DNA of 64,000 nt from Micromonospora sp. RP3T (GCF_003027925.1 NZ_PYPS01000035.1:23287-87286); one strand, 5' to 3'; counted from the first letter of the stretch, positions 8,130 through 17,560 are shown. Numbers and translations are program-made. Notes: generated by a model not told the origin, from the sequence alone.

Positions 8130-10049
8130 TCAGGCTGGGTGGCTGCTGCCCGCGAGTCGGCGCAACGCCTGCCCCGTCCCGGGGTAGGCGAGCCGCAGGG
8201 TGTAGGCGGCGAGTTGGACGGCCCACCAGGTGAGGGCGAAGAGGTAGCCGACCAGCAGTGCGCTGCTGGTGTCGCTGGTGAAGACGATGGCGTAGCCGAT
8301 GGCGAGGCCGGGGGCGGTGATGGTGCGGATGGTGCGGCTTCGGCTGGCAGTCAGGGCGGTGGCGATGCCGAGCAGTGCTGTTCCGGCGCTGCCGATGAGG
8401 CCGGGCATACCGGTCAGGTCGACAGGTGGGGTGAGGGTGATCGCCGCGCGCATGAGGCAGATGCCGACGGCGGCGATGGCCGCGGACAAGGCCGCCGGGC
8501 GGGTGCGCGCGAGCCAGCTGGACAGTTGCGGAGTCGCGATGCGCGGAGCGGTGGCAGCGATGATCGCCGCGCAGGCGGCGAGGGGGAGCGCGGAGCCGAG
8601 GGTCCATTTCAGGTATGGCTCGTAGCCGTACTGGACGGCGGTGCCGGTGGCGAGCCCGTAGAGGGCGGCGGCGGTTGATCCGCCGATGGCGGCGGCGAGG
8701 TATCCGCGTCGGATGAGATGGCCGGTGGTGGGTTCGGATGTGGCTGGGTCGGGGGTGCCGGCGAGCCAGGTGGTGGGGGCAAGGTGTGCCACGGCGAATG
8801 CGGTGAGCATGGTGAGGGCGCCGGCGATGCCCAGTTGAGGCAGGGAGAGGCGGACGCCGACGACCTGCACGGTGTTGATGGTGGTGACGTCCGCGGTGAG
8901 GATGGCCTGTAGGAGCACGGTGAGCGAGCAGGCACCGAGGACGATGGCGCTGGTCAGGTCACGGATGCGGAGCCGGACTCGTGGCAGTGCGGTGTCGCTG
9001 GCGGTACTTGCCCTCTGGTGGTGGGCTGCGGTGAGTGCCAGGGCGCCGTCAGCGAGGGCGTGGGAGTGACCGTTGAGGGCGGTCGGAGTCTGTCCGGTGA
9101 CGGCCGCGAGGTGTTCCTGTAGGCCCGGGATTGCTCCGGCTTCGCGGTAGATCACGTGGCTGAGGTGCTGCTGGCCGATGTCGGCGGCGTCGAGGATGCC
9201 TTGCACGGCAATGGCGGCCTCGTCGAGGAGGGGCTGCGCTGCGGCGGCGACGTCGTTGCGGGTCAGAACGGCCGGTGGGCGGGGCGCAGGCAGGAGAACG
9301 GGTGCGCGTTCTTGGGTTGAGAGGGCGGTCCTGGCCTGGCGGATGGACTGCAGCAGTGCCGTGTCGGCTGGTTCGGGCGTGGCCTCTATCTCGGTGCGTT
9401 GTGAGGCGTCGTTCGCCGTGCTGCGCAAGAGGTGCTGTGCGAGGTCTCGGTCCAGGTCACGGCTTGGGCTCACCTGGCGGGTGGCGAGTTCCTGGTAGCC
9501 GTCGGGGCGGACTTGCAGGACAGTCAACGTGATCGGGTGCCGCTCGGCATCGCAGATCAGCAGGCAAGCGCCATCCGTGACGCGGCCAGCGGTCGCGAAA
9601 GCGGCGAGTGCTGCTGGCGCGGTGACCATGGCCGGTGCGGGGAGGCCCGCCCGGGCTGCCGCGTCGGTGAGATGCCCCCGTCGGCGCGGTCCCCAGGACG
9701 ATGGAATGGTCACGGTCAGCGCGGCGACGGGTACGCCGACTTGGCGGACTGCCTGGTCAGCCACATGCCACAGCTGCCCGGCGAGCAGGTGTATGGCGTC
9801 TACAGGCGGCTTGGCGTCAGCCGCGTGTACTAGGTCCACGGGGTCGCGGATGAACAGGTGATCCGCCGAGGGCTCCGGCGGCTCGGCGACGCCGGGGTGT
9901 AGTTGACCGGCAGGGTCGACCACGATGCCGTGCGGCATGACGATGCGGCCGTTGAGCATGACGGGGATCCGGGTGCCATCGCGGTCGACAGTGGCGGCGA
10001 TTGCCGACGAGGTGAGATCGATCGACAGTCGAGTGCCCCCGCTTGGCAT
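8130..10049 (-). CDS. Membrane-anchored Hsp70-like (actin-fold ATPase) protein
   Basis: 639 residues in two halves. Residues ~1-370 resemble the nucleotide-binding half of Hsp70/DnaK: a phosphate-1-like start (LSIDLTSSAIAATV), the conserved middle VAALTVTIPSSWGPRRRGHL, and a Gly-rich turn with ALNGHSHALADGAL. There is no substrate-binding domain. Instead, residues ~400-630 hold about seven hydrophobic spans, for example LTSAIVLGACSLTVLLQAIL and ALLVGYLFALTWWAVQLAAY. The first phosphate loop has Ser-Ser where canonical Hsp70 has Gly-Thr-Thr, so ATPase activity is uncertain. It is divergent from the LysM/BTAD gene. Role unknown; a membrane assembly or sensing factor for the conjugation apparatus is a guess. 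Confidence 0.75.
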   Translation of the reverse strand: MPSGGTRLSIDLTSSAIAATVDRDGTRIPVMLNGRIVMPHGIVVDPAGQLHPGVAEPPEPSADHLFIRDPVDLVHAADAKPPVDAIHLLAGQLWHVADQAVRQVGVPVAALTVTIPSSWGPRRRGHLTDAAARAGLPAPAMVTAPAALAAFATAGRVTDGACLLICDAERHPITLTVLQVRPDGYQELATRQVSPSRDLDRDLAQHLLRSTANDASQRTEIEATPEPADTALLQSIRQARTALSTQERAPVLLPAPRPPAVLTRNDVAAAAQPLLDEAAIAVQGILDAADIGQQHLSHVIYREAGAIPGLQEHLAAVTGQTPTALNGHSHALADGALALTAAHHQRASTASDTALPRVRLRIRDLTSAIVLGACSLTVLLQAILTADVTTINTVQVVGVRLSLPQLGIAGALTMLTAFAVAHLAPTTWLAGTPDPATSEPTTGHLIRRGYLAAAIGGSTAAALYGLATGTAVQYGYEPYLKWTLGSALPLAACAAIIAATAPRIATPQLSSWLARTRPAALSAAIAAVGICLMRAAITLTPPVDLTGMPGLIGSAGTALLGIATALTASRSRTIRTITAPGLAIGYAIVFTSDTSSALLVGYLFALTWWAVQLAAYTLRLAYPGTGQALRRLAGSSHPA

Positions 10050-10211
10050 GCGAGGCAGTCTCTCCCGAGCGGGGAGTAGATCGTCAACTCCGTTCTCGTC
10101 CGGTGATCGATTGTGCGCGCATGGTGAGAATCCTTCCTAACAGGATGGCCCTCGATGGGTATCGCCGTGTATGCGAGAGGAAAGGGATCTATCAAGCGGG
10201 GGGACGGACAG
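10050..10211. promoter_or_regulatory. Divergent promoter region, Hsp70-like / LysM-BTAD genes
   Basis: 162-bp gap between two genes pointing apart; both promoters must lie here. A GGGGGGAC ribosome site precedes the ATG at 10212. No operator motif could be assigned. Confidence 0.5.
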
Positions 10212-12935
10212 ATGTCGCAGCAATCCCCGGACAGCGGCAACCGGCTAGCCGAATACGCGCGTCCCACGGTGTACGTCCCGCCCGTGTCGACATCGCCGCG
10301 CGACACAGCGGGGCGGGTGTCCTCCGTGATCCGACCGGTCCGGGCCACCGTGGCCACGGCCGTGTTCCTGGCCGGGGTACCGGCGTTGCTGGTGTCCCTT
10401 GACGGCAACCCGCTGCGGAGGTGGCCGTCCTGGGCGCAGCTGGTGGCATGGTTTGATCAGCCGAACGAGCGGTTCACCTCGACCGTCCTGGCCGGCGCGG
10501 CTGTCTGGGCGGTGTGGCTGTTGTGGGGCGTGCTCGGGTTGCTGCTGATCGCCGAACTGATCGCACTGGTGACCCGCTGGCGGATCCCGGTGCTACGGCT
10601 TCCCGCACCACTGCACCGGCTCGTGTTCGGCCTGGCCGGCACCGCGGCGATCGCTGTCACCTCCGTCGGTCAACTGAACGCCGGCGGCGTTCGACCACCG
10701 GCGGCCGTCGATGCGGCTGAGGCAGTGGCTATTCCTCAGCAAGCCCTCGCGCAAGGACCGGCCCTGATTCAGGTCGGCAACACCCGCTACCTGTACACCG
10801 TCGAGCGACACGACACACTGTCGAAGATCGCCAAGGAATGGCTCAATGACGCCGGCCGCTGGCCGGAAATCTGCCGCATGAACAAGCACCGGCACTTCCC
10901 CCAGGTTGGCGGCACGCTGCGTGACTGCGACTTGATCTACCCGGGCTGGGAACTGCGGCTACCCGCCGATGCCCAACCTCCACAGACCGCCAGCCCGGCC
11001 CGCCGACCGCGCTCACCGCGACCTGGCACCGTCGCCCCCTCCCCGCCTCCGAGCAACCTGCCGGAAGCGCCGCAGTCCACCGATCCGCCCACACCGGAAA
11101 ACCAAGAGACGGATGCCACGCCCAGGAGCTCTTCGCCGACCGCACCCACCGCAGCGGATTCCGGGTCACCTACTGACGCTCCCACCTGGTCTTCTTCTTT
11201 GCCGGAAGCCGACGGCACACAACATCCGGGGGACACCGATCACCAGCGGGGTCTGCAGCTGACCTCCGCGGAGTGGCTGCCCTGGTCACTCGCCGCCGCC
11301 ATCAGCGCGGCCGCAGTCCTGGTGTGGCGGCAGCGCCGGCGCCGCTACACCGGTGACCCCCACGACGATCCACCCTTTGACCTACCGGCCCCGGTGGCCG
11401 AGCTGCGCCGTGCCGTGGTCCGAAACCCCGAACTCCCGCACTCCGACGACGGGGCACCACTGGCCACCCTTGTCCCGCTGCCGTCCGGTGGCGTCGGCCT
11501 CGTCGGCGACGGCGCAGCTACCGCCGCCCGCGCCGCCCTCGTGGCAGTGCTGGCTTCCGGGGGCCCGCAACACCCCGACGCGCGTGGCGAAGTCGTCATC
11601 GACGCCGCAACCTTCGCCACGCTGCTCGGCGCAGACATGACGACGGTCAGCTCATGGCCGCGCCTGCACATCACCGACACCCTCGACGACGCGCTCACCA
11701 TGATCCAGACCCTGCTGCTGCACCGCAGCCGCCTTCTCGACGAGCAGACGCTCACCGACCCCGATGAGCAACTACGACCCGAGGCTCCGGAAGCAGAGGG
11801 TCTGCCTCCGGTCGTCCTCATCGCCGAGACACCAGCCGCAGCAGCCGAAGCCCGCATCAAGGCGGCTCTGGCCGTGGGTGCCAGCAGGCAGGTGTTCGGG
11901 GTGCTACTCGGTGAGTGGCACCCCGGCGTCACCATTGACATAGCCCCAGACGGACGGACCACCCTCAAATCCGGTCAGCCAACCGAACCGCTACCGCCGC
12001 GTCTACCCGTGCTCGAACCCAGCACAGCGATCCAGACCCTGACCGCGCTGCGAGAAGCGCAAACCGGCGAACCTTCAGCGACAATCTCGCCAGCCGAACC
12101 GGCCGCGGTCGTTGCCCTACACGCCAGCCGAAACGACACCGCCCCTCAGGACCAACCCGCGCCGATCCCAACCCCCTCCGACGCCGTCGCCGGGAAGGCC
12201 CGACTTCGAGTGCTCGGCCCGCCGCGGATCGAGGGCATTACCAAACCGGGACGGCCCTTGCGCGCCAAAGCCCTCGAACTCGCTGTCTTCCTGGCCTGCC
12301 ACCCCGACGGCGTCACCACCCGTGACGTCGGCGAATACCTCGAACCCGACGCCCGGCTCAGCCAAGCAGACCAACGCGTACACACCAACGCTTCGAACCT
12401 GCGACACGTCCTCGGCCGCGCCGGTGACGTCGAGACGAAGAACGCCTACGTCATCAAAAGTGCCGGCCGGTACCGACTCGACCCGACGACGGTCGACGTC
12501 GATGTGTGGACCCTCCGAGACCTCATGCGTCACGCCACCATCGCCACCGGACCGCGACGCCACGAGCTGTTGACCGCCGCCTGCGAGCTCTACGATGCGC
12601 CGCTGGCCGAGGGGCAGGACTACGAGTGGCTTCAGCCCCACCGCGAGACGGTGCGCCGCTGGGGCACCGAAGCCCACCTGCTCCTCGCCGACGACCTGCT
12701 CAACCCAGACCCGCAGGCCGCATCCGACCTGCTGGACAAAGCCATCGTCCTAGATCGGTACAACGAAGCCCTCTACACCAAGGCCATGCAAGCCCGACAC
12801 GCCCTCGGCGACGTCGGCGGCATTCGTACGCTGCTGCGCGCCCTCACAAGAGCGCTTGCCGACCTCGACACTCAACCGAGCGAAGACACGATCGCACTTG
12901 CCGCCCGGCTCGGTGCGGAGTTCACTCGTAGGTGA
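10212..12935 (+). CDS. Membrane protein with LysM domain and C-terminal winged-helix/BTAD domain
   Basis: About 907 residues. N-terminal membrane spans near residues 45-62, 93-125 and 144-162 precede an exported LysM domain (~195-255; YTVERHDTLSKIAKEWL ... LIYPGWELRLP) able to bind peptidoglycan. A Pro/Ser/Thr-rich spacer, a fourth span near 355-378 and a cytoplasmic part follow. The last ~240 residues form a winged-helix (ARLRVLGPPRIEG...) plus a TPR-like bacterial transcriptional activator domain as in SARP regulators. A single chain thus links cell wall and DNA-binding modules. ATG at 10212 is preferred over a start 57 bp upstream because of the ribosome site GGGGGGAC. Confidence 0.82.
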   Translation: MSQQSPDSGNRLAEYARPTVYVPPVSTSPRDTAGRVSSVIRPVRATVATAVFLAGVPALLVSLDGNPLRRWPSWAQLVAWFDQPNERFTSTVLAGAAVWAVWLLWGVLGLLLIAELIALVTRWRIPVLRLPAPLHRLVFGLAGTAAIAVTSVGQLNAGGVRPPAAVDAAEAVAIPQQALAQGPALIQVGNTRYLYTVERHDTLSKIAKEWLNDAGRWPEICRMNKHRHFPQVGGTLRDCDLIYPGWELRLPADAQPPQTASPARRPRSPRPGTVAPSPPPSNLPEAPQSTDPPTPENQETDATPRSSSPTAPTAADSGSPTDAPTWSSSLPEADGTQHPGDTDHQRGLQLTSAEWLPWSLAAAISAAAVLVWRQRRRRYTGDPHDDPPFDLPAPVAELRRAVVRNPELPHSDDGAPLATLVPLPSGGVGLVGDGAATAARAALVAVLASGGPQHPDARGEVVIDAATFATLLGADMTTVSSWPRLHITDTLDDALTMIQTLLLHRSRLLDEQTLTDPDEQLRPEAPEAEGLPPVVLIAETPAAAAEARIKAALAVGASRQVFGVLLGEWHPGVTIDIAPDGRTTLKSGQPTEPLPPRLPVLEPSTAIQTLTALREAQTGEPSATISPAEPAAVVALHASRNDTAPQDQPAPIPTPSDAVAGKARLRVLGPPRIEGITKPGRPLRAKALELAVFLACHPDGVTTRDVGEYLEPDARLSQADQRVHTNASNLRHVLGRAGDVETKNAYVIKSAGRYRLDPTTVDVDVWTLRDLMRHATIATGPRRHELLTAACELYDAPLAEGQDYEWLQPHRETVRRWGTEAHLLLADDLLNPDPQAASDLLDKAIVLDRYNEALYTKAMQARHALGDVGGIRTLLRALTRALADLDTQPSEDTIALAARLGAEFTRR

Positions 12936-13230
12936 CCCGAACATGTCACGGTGCCACGATCCGTGAGCCCGGGGGACAGCGACATGACGCATCGGATAGC
13001 CGCCCGGTGCGGACCCACCAAACACCCTAATGACTGGAGCCTCGACAACTCTCCGGTGCCGTGCGGCGGCCGATGTGACGTGACGTTCACCGAGCTCAGG
13101 TGGCGTCCGGATCTGGCCGACATCAGTGCGCTCGAAGTCGAGCCCGGTGCGGGAGTCGCGAGTGCCGACGGTCCCTGCTGGCCGGTGCTATACGTTCGCT
13201 CAGCTCCGGAGCCTTCCATAACGTAGAGCC
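12936..13230. other. Gap with no supported gene
   Basis: Frames on both strands lack family features or good starts; nothing further is seen. Confidence 0.5.
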
Positions 13231-13544
13231 GTGGATCATACGGTGCCGGTTCTTCTGCTCGGCCTTGATGGCGTGCTGAATCCGTTCGCCGCCCCCATCT
13301 GCCTTGACGGTCACCAGGAACGCGTGCTTTTCGAGGGTGAAGAGCCTGTGCGCTCTGCCGGACGCATGGCGACTGGATCCATGAGTTGGCGGCCGTCGGC
13401 GACCTGCAGTGGGCAACCGGCTGGGGTGAGAATGCCAACGAGATCTACCTGCCCCTGCTCGGGGCCGAGCCGTTGCCTGTTGTTCAGTTTCCGTCGGAAC
13501 CGATCGAGCCTGAGCTCAAGGTTCCGGCGGTCGACGCAGGGTGA
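13231..13544 (+). pseudogene. HAD-like hydrolase remnant, frameshifted
   Basis: The first frame (from 13231) reads VPVLLLGLDGVLNPFA, matching the motif-I region of the actinobacterial HAD-like family usually written LLDVDGVLN. A second frame, entered between about 13340 and 13365, continues with HGDWIHELAAVGDLQWATGWGENAN and LPLLGAEPLPVVQFP, the expected later part of the same family. The gene therefore has one net frameshift. The motif-I nucleophile Asp is replaced by Gly, so even a repaired protein should lack phosphatase activity. Confidence 0.7.
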
Positions 13545-13733
13545 GTGACGCGCCGGCCGCCGACGGCAGGCAAGAGGCGTGCGCCGCGCGTCCATACTCG
13601 TCGAACTGATCTCATTCGTCTCCCGAGAACGCGCGCGGCGGCGATGCGGATCTCCGTACCGGTGTGAACGGCAAGGAGGACACCGACGGGATGGCGGCTG
13701 GCGTTGCTCGCCTCTGGTGAGGCAAGCGCAAGA

Positions 13734-13970
13734 TCAGTCTCTCAGAATCAGCAGAACGCTCCTGGGATTGGGGCGGTGGACGAGACCACGACGTTCCAGT
13801 TCTTTGACTGCTGCGGTACGTATGCCTTTGACCTCGCGCCTGTCGAGGCGAAACTCCGCCATCATCCACGGATAGAGCGGCTCGCGACAGACCCGGCATC
13901 CGTCCTCGATCGTGGCGTGTTCCTGAATGAACTGGTAGACGGCCTCCGCGTACCCGGACGTCCTCGGCAT
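13734..13970 (-). CDS. Small hypothetical protein (winged-helix-like)
   Basis: 78 residues from an ATG with an excellent GAGGAGG ribosome site 6 bp upstream. It contains a CRVC pair near residue 25 and a C-terminal half (REVKGIRTAAVKELERRGLVHR) that looks like the recognition helix and wing of a small winged-helix fold. No named family is recognised. It could be a DNA-binding protein; function unknown. Confidence 0.6.
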   Translation of the reverse strand: MPRTSGYAEAVYQFIQEHATIEDGCRVCREPLYPWMMAEFRLDRREVKGIRTAAVKELERRGLVHRPNPRSVLLILRD

Positions 13971-14176
13971 GAGTTCCTCCTCCGAGCCCAAGGTAGAAGC
14001 TACAGCTACGCCTGGCCGATCGGTATCGCTCTCGTGGCGGAGCTCCGAGGGCCGTGTCCAGTGATCCTGCGGCTTGGCGGTCGAGCATCCGCTGGCTCTC
14101 ACGCCCAGCCATGCCTCCTGCCTACTCTTCTGCCGCCCTCCGAGTGGGCAGCCGGCGGGAGGCATGTGCGAGCCGG

Positions 14177-14545
14177 TCAGCTCACCGCAGGGCCGTCGAG
14201 ATAGCCGACTTCGGTCGAGCCCGACGAGACGCGGACGCAATACCCCCAGCGGCGTAGGACCAGGGCGACCTTTGCAGCGCCGGCTGGGTTGGCGGAGTGG
14301 ACGTTGATGACACCGACGTCAAAGGGGCGCTTGTCGAAGGCCGCCCGTTCCAGGACCTCCACGACCGGCCAGATCGTGTCATCCTGGCCGAGGTCATGGT
14401 CCAGCCACAGTTCGTCCAAACGCCGGTCCCGGTACCGACCGAGGAGTTCAACTCCGGCGTCGCTGGTGCGGGCCACCTCGGCGGCACGGCCATCCACGAA
14501 CGAACGTAGGTCATCCACCAAGACGATCCTTCGGCCAGCATTCAC
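14177..14545 (-). CDS. Cyclic-phosphate processing receiver-like domain protein
   Basis: About 122 residues. The core (IVLVDDLRSF, ELWLDHDLG, DDTIWPVVEVLE, FDVGVINVHSANPAGA) matches the receiver-like fold described for cyclic-phosphate processing systems, with Asp residues at VDD and LDHD. A GTG at 14545 just before the conserved strand is used; an in-frame upstream start at 14620 would add a non-conserved leader. No partner polymerase or nuclease of such systems is adjacent. Confidence 0.6.
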   Translation of the reverse strand: MNAGRRIVLVDDLRSFVDGRAAEVARTSDAGVELLGRYRDRRLDELWLDHDLGQDDTIWPVVEVLERAAFDKRPFDVGVINVHSANPAGAAKVALVLRRWGYCVRVSSGSTEVGYLDGPAVS

Positions 14546-14758
14546 TCGATGATGATGCCTGGCACCGTCGCGGCCCGGCATTCGGATTTGGCCGCGATCC
14601 GGGTGCCAGTCCACGCCCACCGATCACTCGTCGCGAGTAGCGGACATAGGTCGTCGAGCTGCACTGGAGGTCGATGGTTGAGCAGGCGTGAGGGCTACGG
14701 TCCCTGGCAACCGGTATTCGAAGGTATCGACTACCCGAAAGCGTAAAACGTGCTCTTC

Positions 14759-15787
14759 TCAAGCAGGCTCCTGGACGATCCGCCGGATCATGGCGATCTG
14801 GCCATTCCAGCTGCTCAGCCGAGTGATCTTGACGACGTCGCCGGTCTGCGGAGCTTGGATGATGAGTCCTTCGCCGACGTACATGCCGACGTGGCGTGGG
14901 TGGGCGGAGGTGCCGTTGCTGCCGGGGACCAGGATGAGGTCGCCGGGTAGCAGGCGCGTCGGGCTGGCTACTGGTGTTCCGGTGTTGGCCTGTTCGGTGG
15001 TGGTGCGGGGGATGGGGATGCCGGCTGCTCGGTAGGCCGCTTGCACCAGAGATGAGCAGTCGCACTGTTTGTTGCGGTCGTTGGCGTGCGGGTCGGTGCA
15101 CGAGCCGCCGAAGTGGTAGGGCGTGCCGAGCTGGGCAACGGCCCAGAACACCGCGGTTGTCACGGCCGGCGGGGTGTTGGAGGGAAGCGCGAATCCGGCC
15201 GGTAGGGCGGCAAGCGCCTCGGTGGCGCAATCGGCGAGGGTGCTGGTGAGTTGTCCCACCAGGCGGAGGGCATCGTTGGTCCATTTGGCGTACGCGTCGG
15301 GGAAGGCCGAGCCTTGAACCGCCTGGGCGGCCTGGGCGAGCGGCATCGACTCCCAGCCGGAGATCGTGAGGAGCTTGTCGAAGAACTTGCCTGCTTGATA
15401 TGCGGGGTCGGACAGTTGCGGGACGGTGCCCCATCCTTGGCTTGGGCGTTGTTGGAACACCCCGATGGAGTCGTGGTCGTTATGGGCGCCTCGGTGGGGC
15501 AGGTTGCGGAGGCGGGATTCCTGCATGGCGGTGGCGAGGGCGATGACCCAGCCCCATCGCGGGACGCCATTGGTGACGCCGGTGTCGATGATGGTCGCGG
15601 CGATGCCAACTTGCTCGGCATCCCAGGGGCCGGCGGCAGGCGGTCGCCCGGAGGGATACATGTTGGGTGTGGCGGCGATGCCGCACCCGGTAGAGCCGCC
15701 GCCCATGATGGCCGTCAGCAGGAGCATGGGCAGGCCGAGGCAGGCAACGACGACGAGGCTGACAATGCCGGTGATGGCTCTGGTCAT
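14759..15787 (-). CDS. Two-domain cell-wall hydrolase: lytic transglycosylase-like plus NlpC/P60
   Basis: About 342 residues. A single N-terminal membrane span (IVSLVVVACLGLPMLLLTAI) anchors the protein. Residues ~60-190 resemble lytic transglycosylase-like domains of actinobacterial conjugation clusters (ALATAMQESRLRN ... SIGVFQQRPSQGWG). Residues ~215-342 are NlpC/P60 with catalytic Cys in CDCSSLVQAAY and His in HPRHVGMYVG. It would cut peptidoglycan to open space for the transfer channel, the role of VirB1 in type IV secretion. ATG 15787 follows a GAGAGG ribosome site. Confidence 0.88.
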   Translation of the reverse strand: MTRAITGIVSLVVVACLGLPMLLLTAIMGGGSTGCGIAATPNMYPSGRPPAAGPWDAEQVGIAATIIDTGVTNGVPRWGWVIALATAMQESRLRNLPHRGAHNDHDSIGVFQQRPSQGWGTVPQLSDPAYQAGKFFDKLLTISGWESMPLAQAAQAVQGSAFPDAYAKWTNDALRLVGQLTSTLADCATEALAALPAGFALPSNTPPAVTTAVFWAVAQLGTPYHFGGSCTDPHANDRNKQCDCSSLVQAAYRAAGIPIPRTTTEQANTGTPVASPTRLLPGDLILVPGSNGTSAHPRHVGMYVGEGLIIQAPQTGDVVKITRLSSWNGQIAMIRRIVQEPA

Positions 15788-15912
15788 GGCGGCGCCTCTC
15801 AATACGGCTGGGGACGGCAGATCGGATAGGAGCCGTCGTGAGCAGGCTCATCGGCGGCGTGGCAGGCGCGTTGCGTGGAGGGCTCTCGAAGGTGGTGAAG
15901 CGGAGAATGGCC

Positions 15913-15938
15913 GTGGGCCGCCCACGTGGGCGGCCCAC
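15913..15938. terminator. 26-bp perfect palindrome between ICE genes
   Basis: GTGGGCCGCCCAC (15913-15925) followed directly by GTGGGCGGCCCAC (15926-15938), about 50 bp past the stop of the 15991-16425 gene. It may be a terminator-like hairpin without a T-tract, or a binding site. Confidence 0.5.
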
Positions 15939-15990
15939 CTCAATCGCTCGATGGGCCGATGAGTGTGCGGCGCGTCAACACCGACTGACC

Positions 15991-16425
15991 TCAGACCCCT
16001 GTACCTCGGTTGTGCCTGGACTGGTCCTTGGCTGTCTGGTCCTCGGTGATACGGCGGTAGATCGCGATGCATCGGAGGATCAGCTCGTGTGATGGCAGGG
16101 CCAGTAGCCGCTGCCTTTTGTCCTCGCGGAGCTTGTCCCAGATGAGGACGGTGACGGTGGCGGACCACACGTCCACGAGCACGCCGTCGATCTTGGCGTA
16201 TTGCCGGGCGGCGACGATGCGTCGCAGCGTGTCGATGAGCGTGGCGTCGCCTGGCGGGTGGTTGGCGTCGTCGGGGCGGGCGGCTTCGGGTAGCAGGGTG
16301 TAGCAGTCTTCGCAGGTGTAGTCGATGCGCGGCGGGTTGTCGGTTTCCCATCGCTGCACGTCGGTGGCGGGTAGGCCACATGCCGACTGCCGTAGATCGC
16401 GGGGGTGGCGGAGGTGGCCGGTCAT
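15991..16425 (-). CDS. Hypothetical ICE protein, 144 residues
   Basis: Unrecognised. The ATG at 16425 has an AGAGGA ribosome site. An N-terminal half with the pair CEDC near residues 38-41 is followed by helical sequence (LIDTLRRIVAARQYAKIDGVLVDVWSA... split by basic residues). It lies in a row of minus-strand genes spaced by GC-rich hairpins. Competing frames across this stretch are Arg/Pro-rich and lack comparable starts. Confidence 0.6.
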   Translation of the reverse strand: MTGHLRHPRDLRQSACGLPATDVQRWETDNPPRIDYTCEDCYTLLPEAARPDDANHPPGDATLIDTLRRIVAARQYAKIDGVLVDVWSATVTVLIWDKLREDKRQRLLALPSHELILRCIAIYRRITEDQTAKDQSRHNRGTGV

Positions 16426-16499
16426 CGGCGGGTCCTCTGGTGTGCATTGAGCCTTCGGGTGCGGGGCGGTGTCACGTGAGGTGTCCGTTCCTTTGGGCT

Positions 16500-16527
16500 G
16501 GGGCAGCGGCGCGGTGACCGCTGCCCC
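16500..16527 (-). terminator. Hairpin after the DUF932 gene
   Basis: Perfect 10-bp arms GGGGCAGCGG / CCGCTGCCCC, loop of 8, 20 bp past the DUF932 stop. Confidence 0.6.
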
Positions 16528-16547
16528 GGAGGCGATGGATGTGGCGG

Positions 16548-17537
16548 TCAGACCTTCAGGAGGTCGAAGGCGGCGATTTTCAGGTCGCCGGCGTTGCCGG
16601 TCAGCACTCGGTTGGCGCGGATGAGGTCGTTCTTGGCGGGCTGGTAGTGGTCGAGGTATTCGGTGATGGCCTGGTAGCCGGCCCACCGGCTGCCGGTGAT
16701 GGCTTTTTGGGTGTCGGCCTCGCGGATCAGGTACTTGAGGGTGCCGAGGCGTTGCTTGGCGTTGTTCTTGGCCTGCTCGGACGCGGTGTCTTTGACCGGC
16801 CATACCTGCGCGACGACGTTTTCGAACTCGCGCATGGTCAGGTCCGCGTTGAGCATCCGTTCGGCGGCTTTCTCGAAGGTCTCCATGTAGGTCCACATCA
16901 GGCCCAGGGCTTCGCGGGCCTGGCTGATCTGGGAGTTGACGTTGGAGGTGTGCCGGAAGGTGTAGTGGCCGACGGTGTGCTGGAAGGCGGCGCGTTGGGT
17001 GTTGGCGCAGACCACTCGGATCGGGCTGGCGTCGACGCGTAGGGCGGCGCTGCCGTCGTGGGAGGTGGTGCCGATGAGGTACAGGTCGAGGCGGTCCACC
17101 CCGGCGATCTCCATCGCGTCGGGCAGTTTCATCGTGACGAACACGCTCTTGCCGCGGCGCAGGCTGCCGGCGGTTTCGAAGTGGGCGCCGCCGATCTGGT
17201 CCACGAGTCGGTCGAGCATCTCGGCGCACTGCTCGTTCTGGACCACCGTGTAATCGGTACCGACGATGCCCAGGTATTCGGTCTCGCCGGTGACCGGGTT
17301 GCGGCGTACGGTCATCCGCTTGTCGTCGGCGGGGACCTGCACCTCGACGCCGTCGACAATGTCGATGCCGACGGTGCGGATGGTGCGCACGCCCCAGTCA
17401 CCGAGGCGGGCGGCGGCCATGATCTCTTCGGCCTTCATCGTGTCCTGGGTAACGGTGCCGAGCTGGTGCCAAGCCGATAGGCGCGCGCTGGCAAAGGCAG
17501 TTGTTCCGTCGGTGAAGGTCTCGAGTTCGTGCGGCAC
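16548..17537 (-). CDS. DUF932 family (phage/plasmid-like) protein
   Basis: About 329 residues. Features of the DUF932 / phage-plasmid-like family are clear: SAWHQLGTVTQDTMKAEEIM at the start, YLGIVGTDYTVVQNEQCAEML, and later VDASPIRVVCANTQRAA with the Thr/Gln-rich helical tail. Family members are common on plasmids, phages and ICEs and have no firm biochemical role. GTG 17537 is chosen for the GAGGAGC ribosome site 9 bp upstream. Confidence 0.88.
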   Translation of the reverse strand: MPHELETFTDGTTAFASARLSAWHQLGTVTQDTMKAEEIMAAARLGDWGVRTIRTVGIDIVDGVEVQVPADDKRMTVRRNPVTGETEYLGIVGTDYTVVQNEQCAEMLDRLVDQIGGAHFETAGSLRRGKSVFVTMKLPDAMEIAGVDRLDLYLIGTTSHDGSAALRVDASPIRVVCANTQRAAFQHTVGHYTFRHTSNVNSQISQAREALGLMWTYMETFEKAAERMLNADLTMREFENVVAQVWPVKDTASEQAKNNAKQRLGTLKYLIREADTQKAITGSRWAGYQAITEYLDHYQPAKNDLIRANRVLTGNAGDLKIAAFDLLKV

Positions 17538-17560
17538 GGGGGATGCTCCTCTCGATGCGG

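Noticed and set aside
10212..12935. SARP activator of an antibiotic cluster
   Set aside because: The BTAD part is at the end of a membrane LysM protein within conjugation genes, not a stand-alone SARP beside biosynthetic genes.
15991..17229. 412-codon extension of the 144-residue protein
   Set aside because: The upstream part is Arg/Pro-rich antisense-like sequence overlapping DUF932; a good start with ribosome site lies at 16425.
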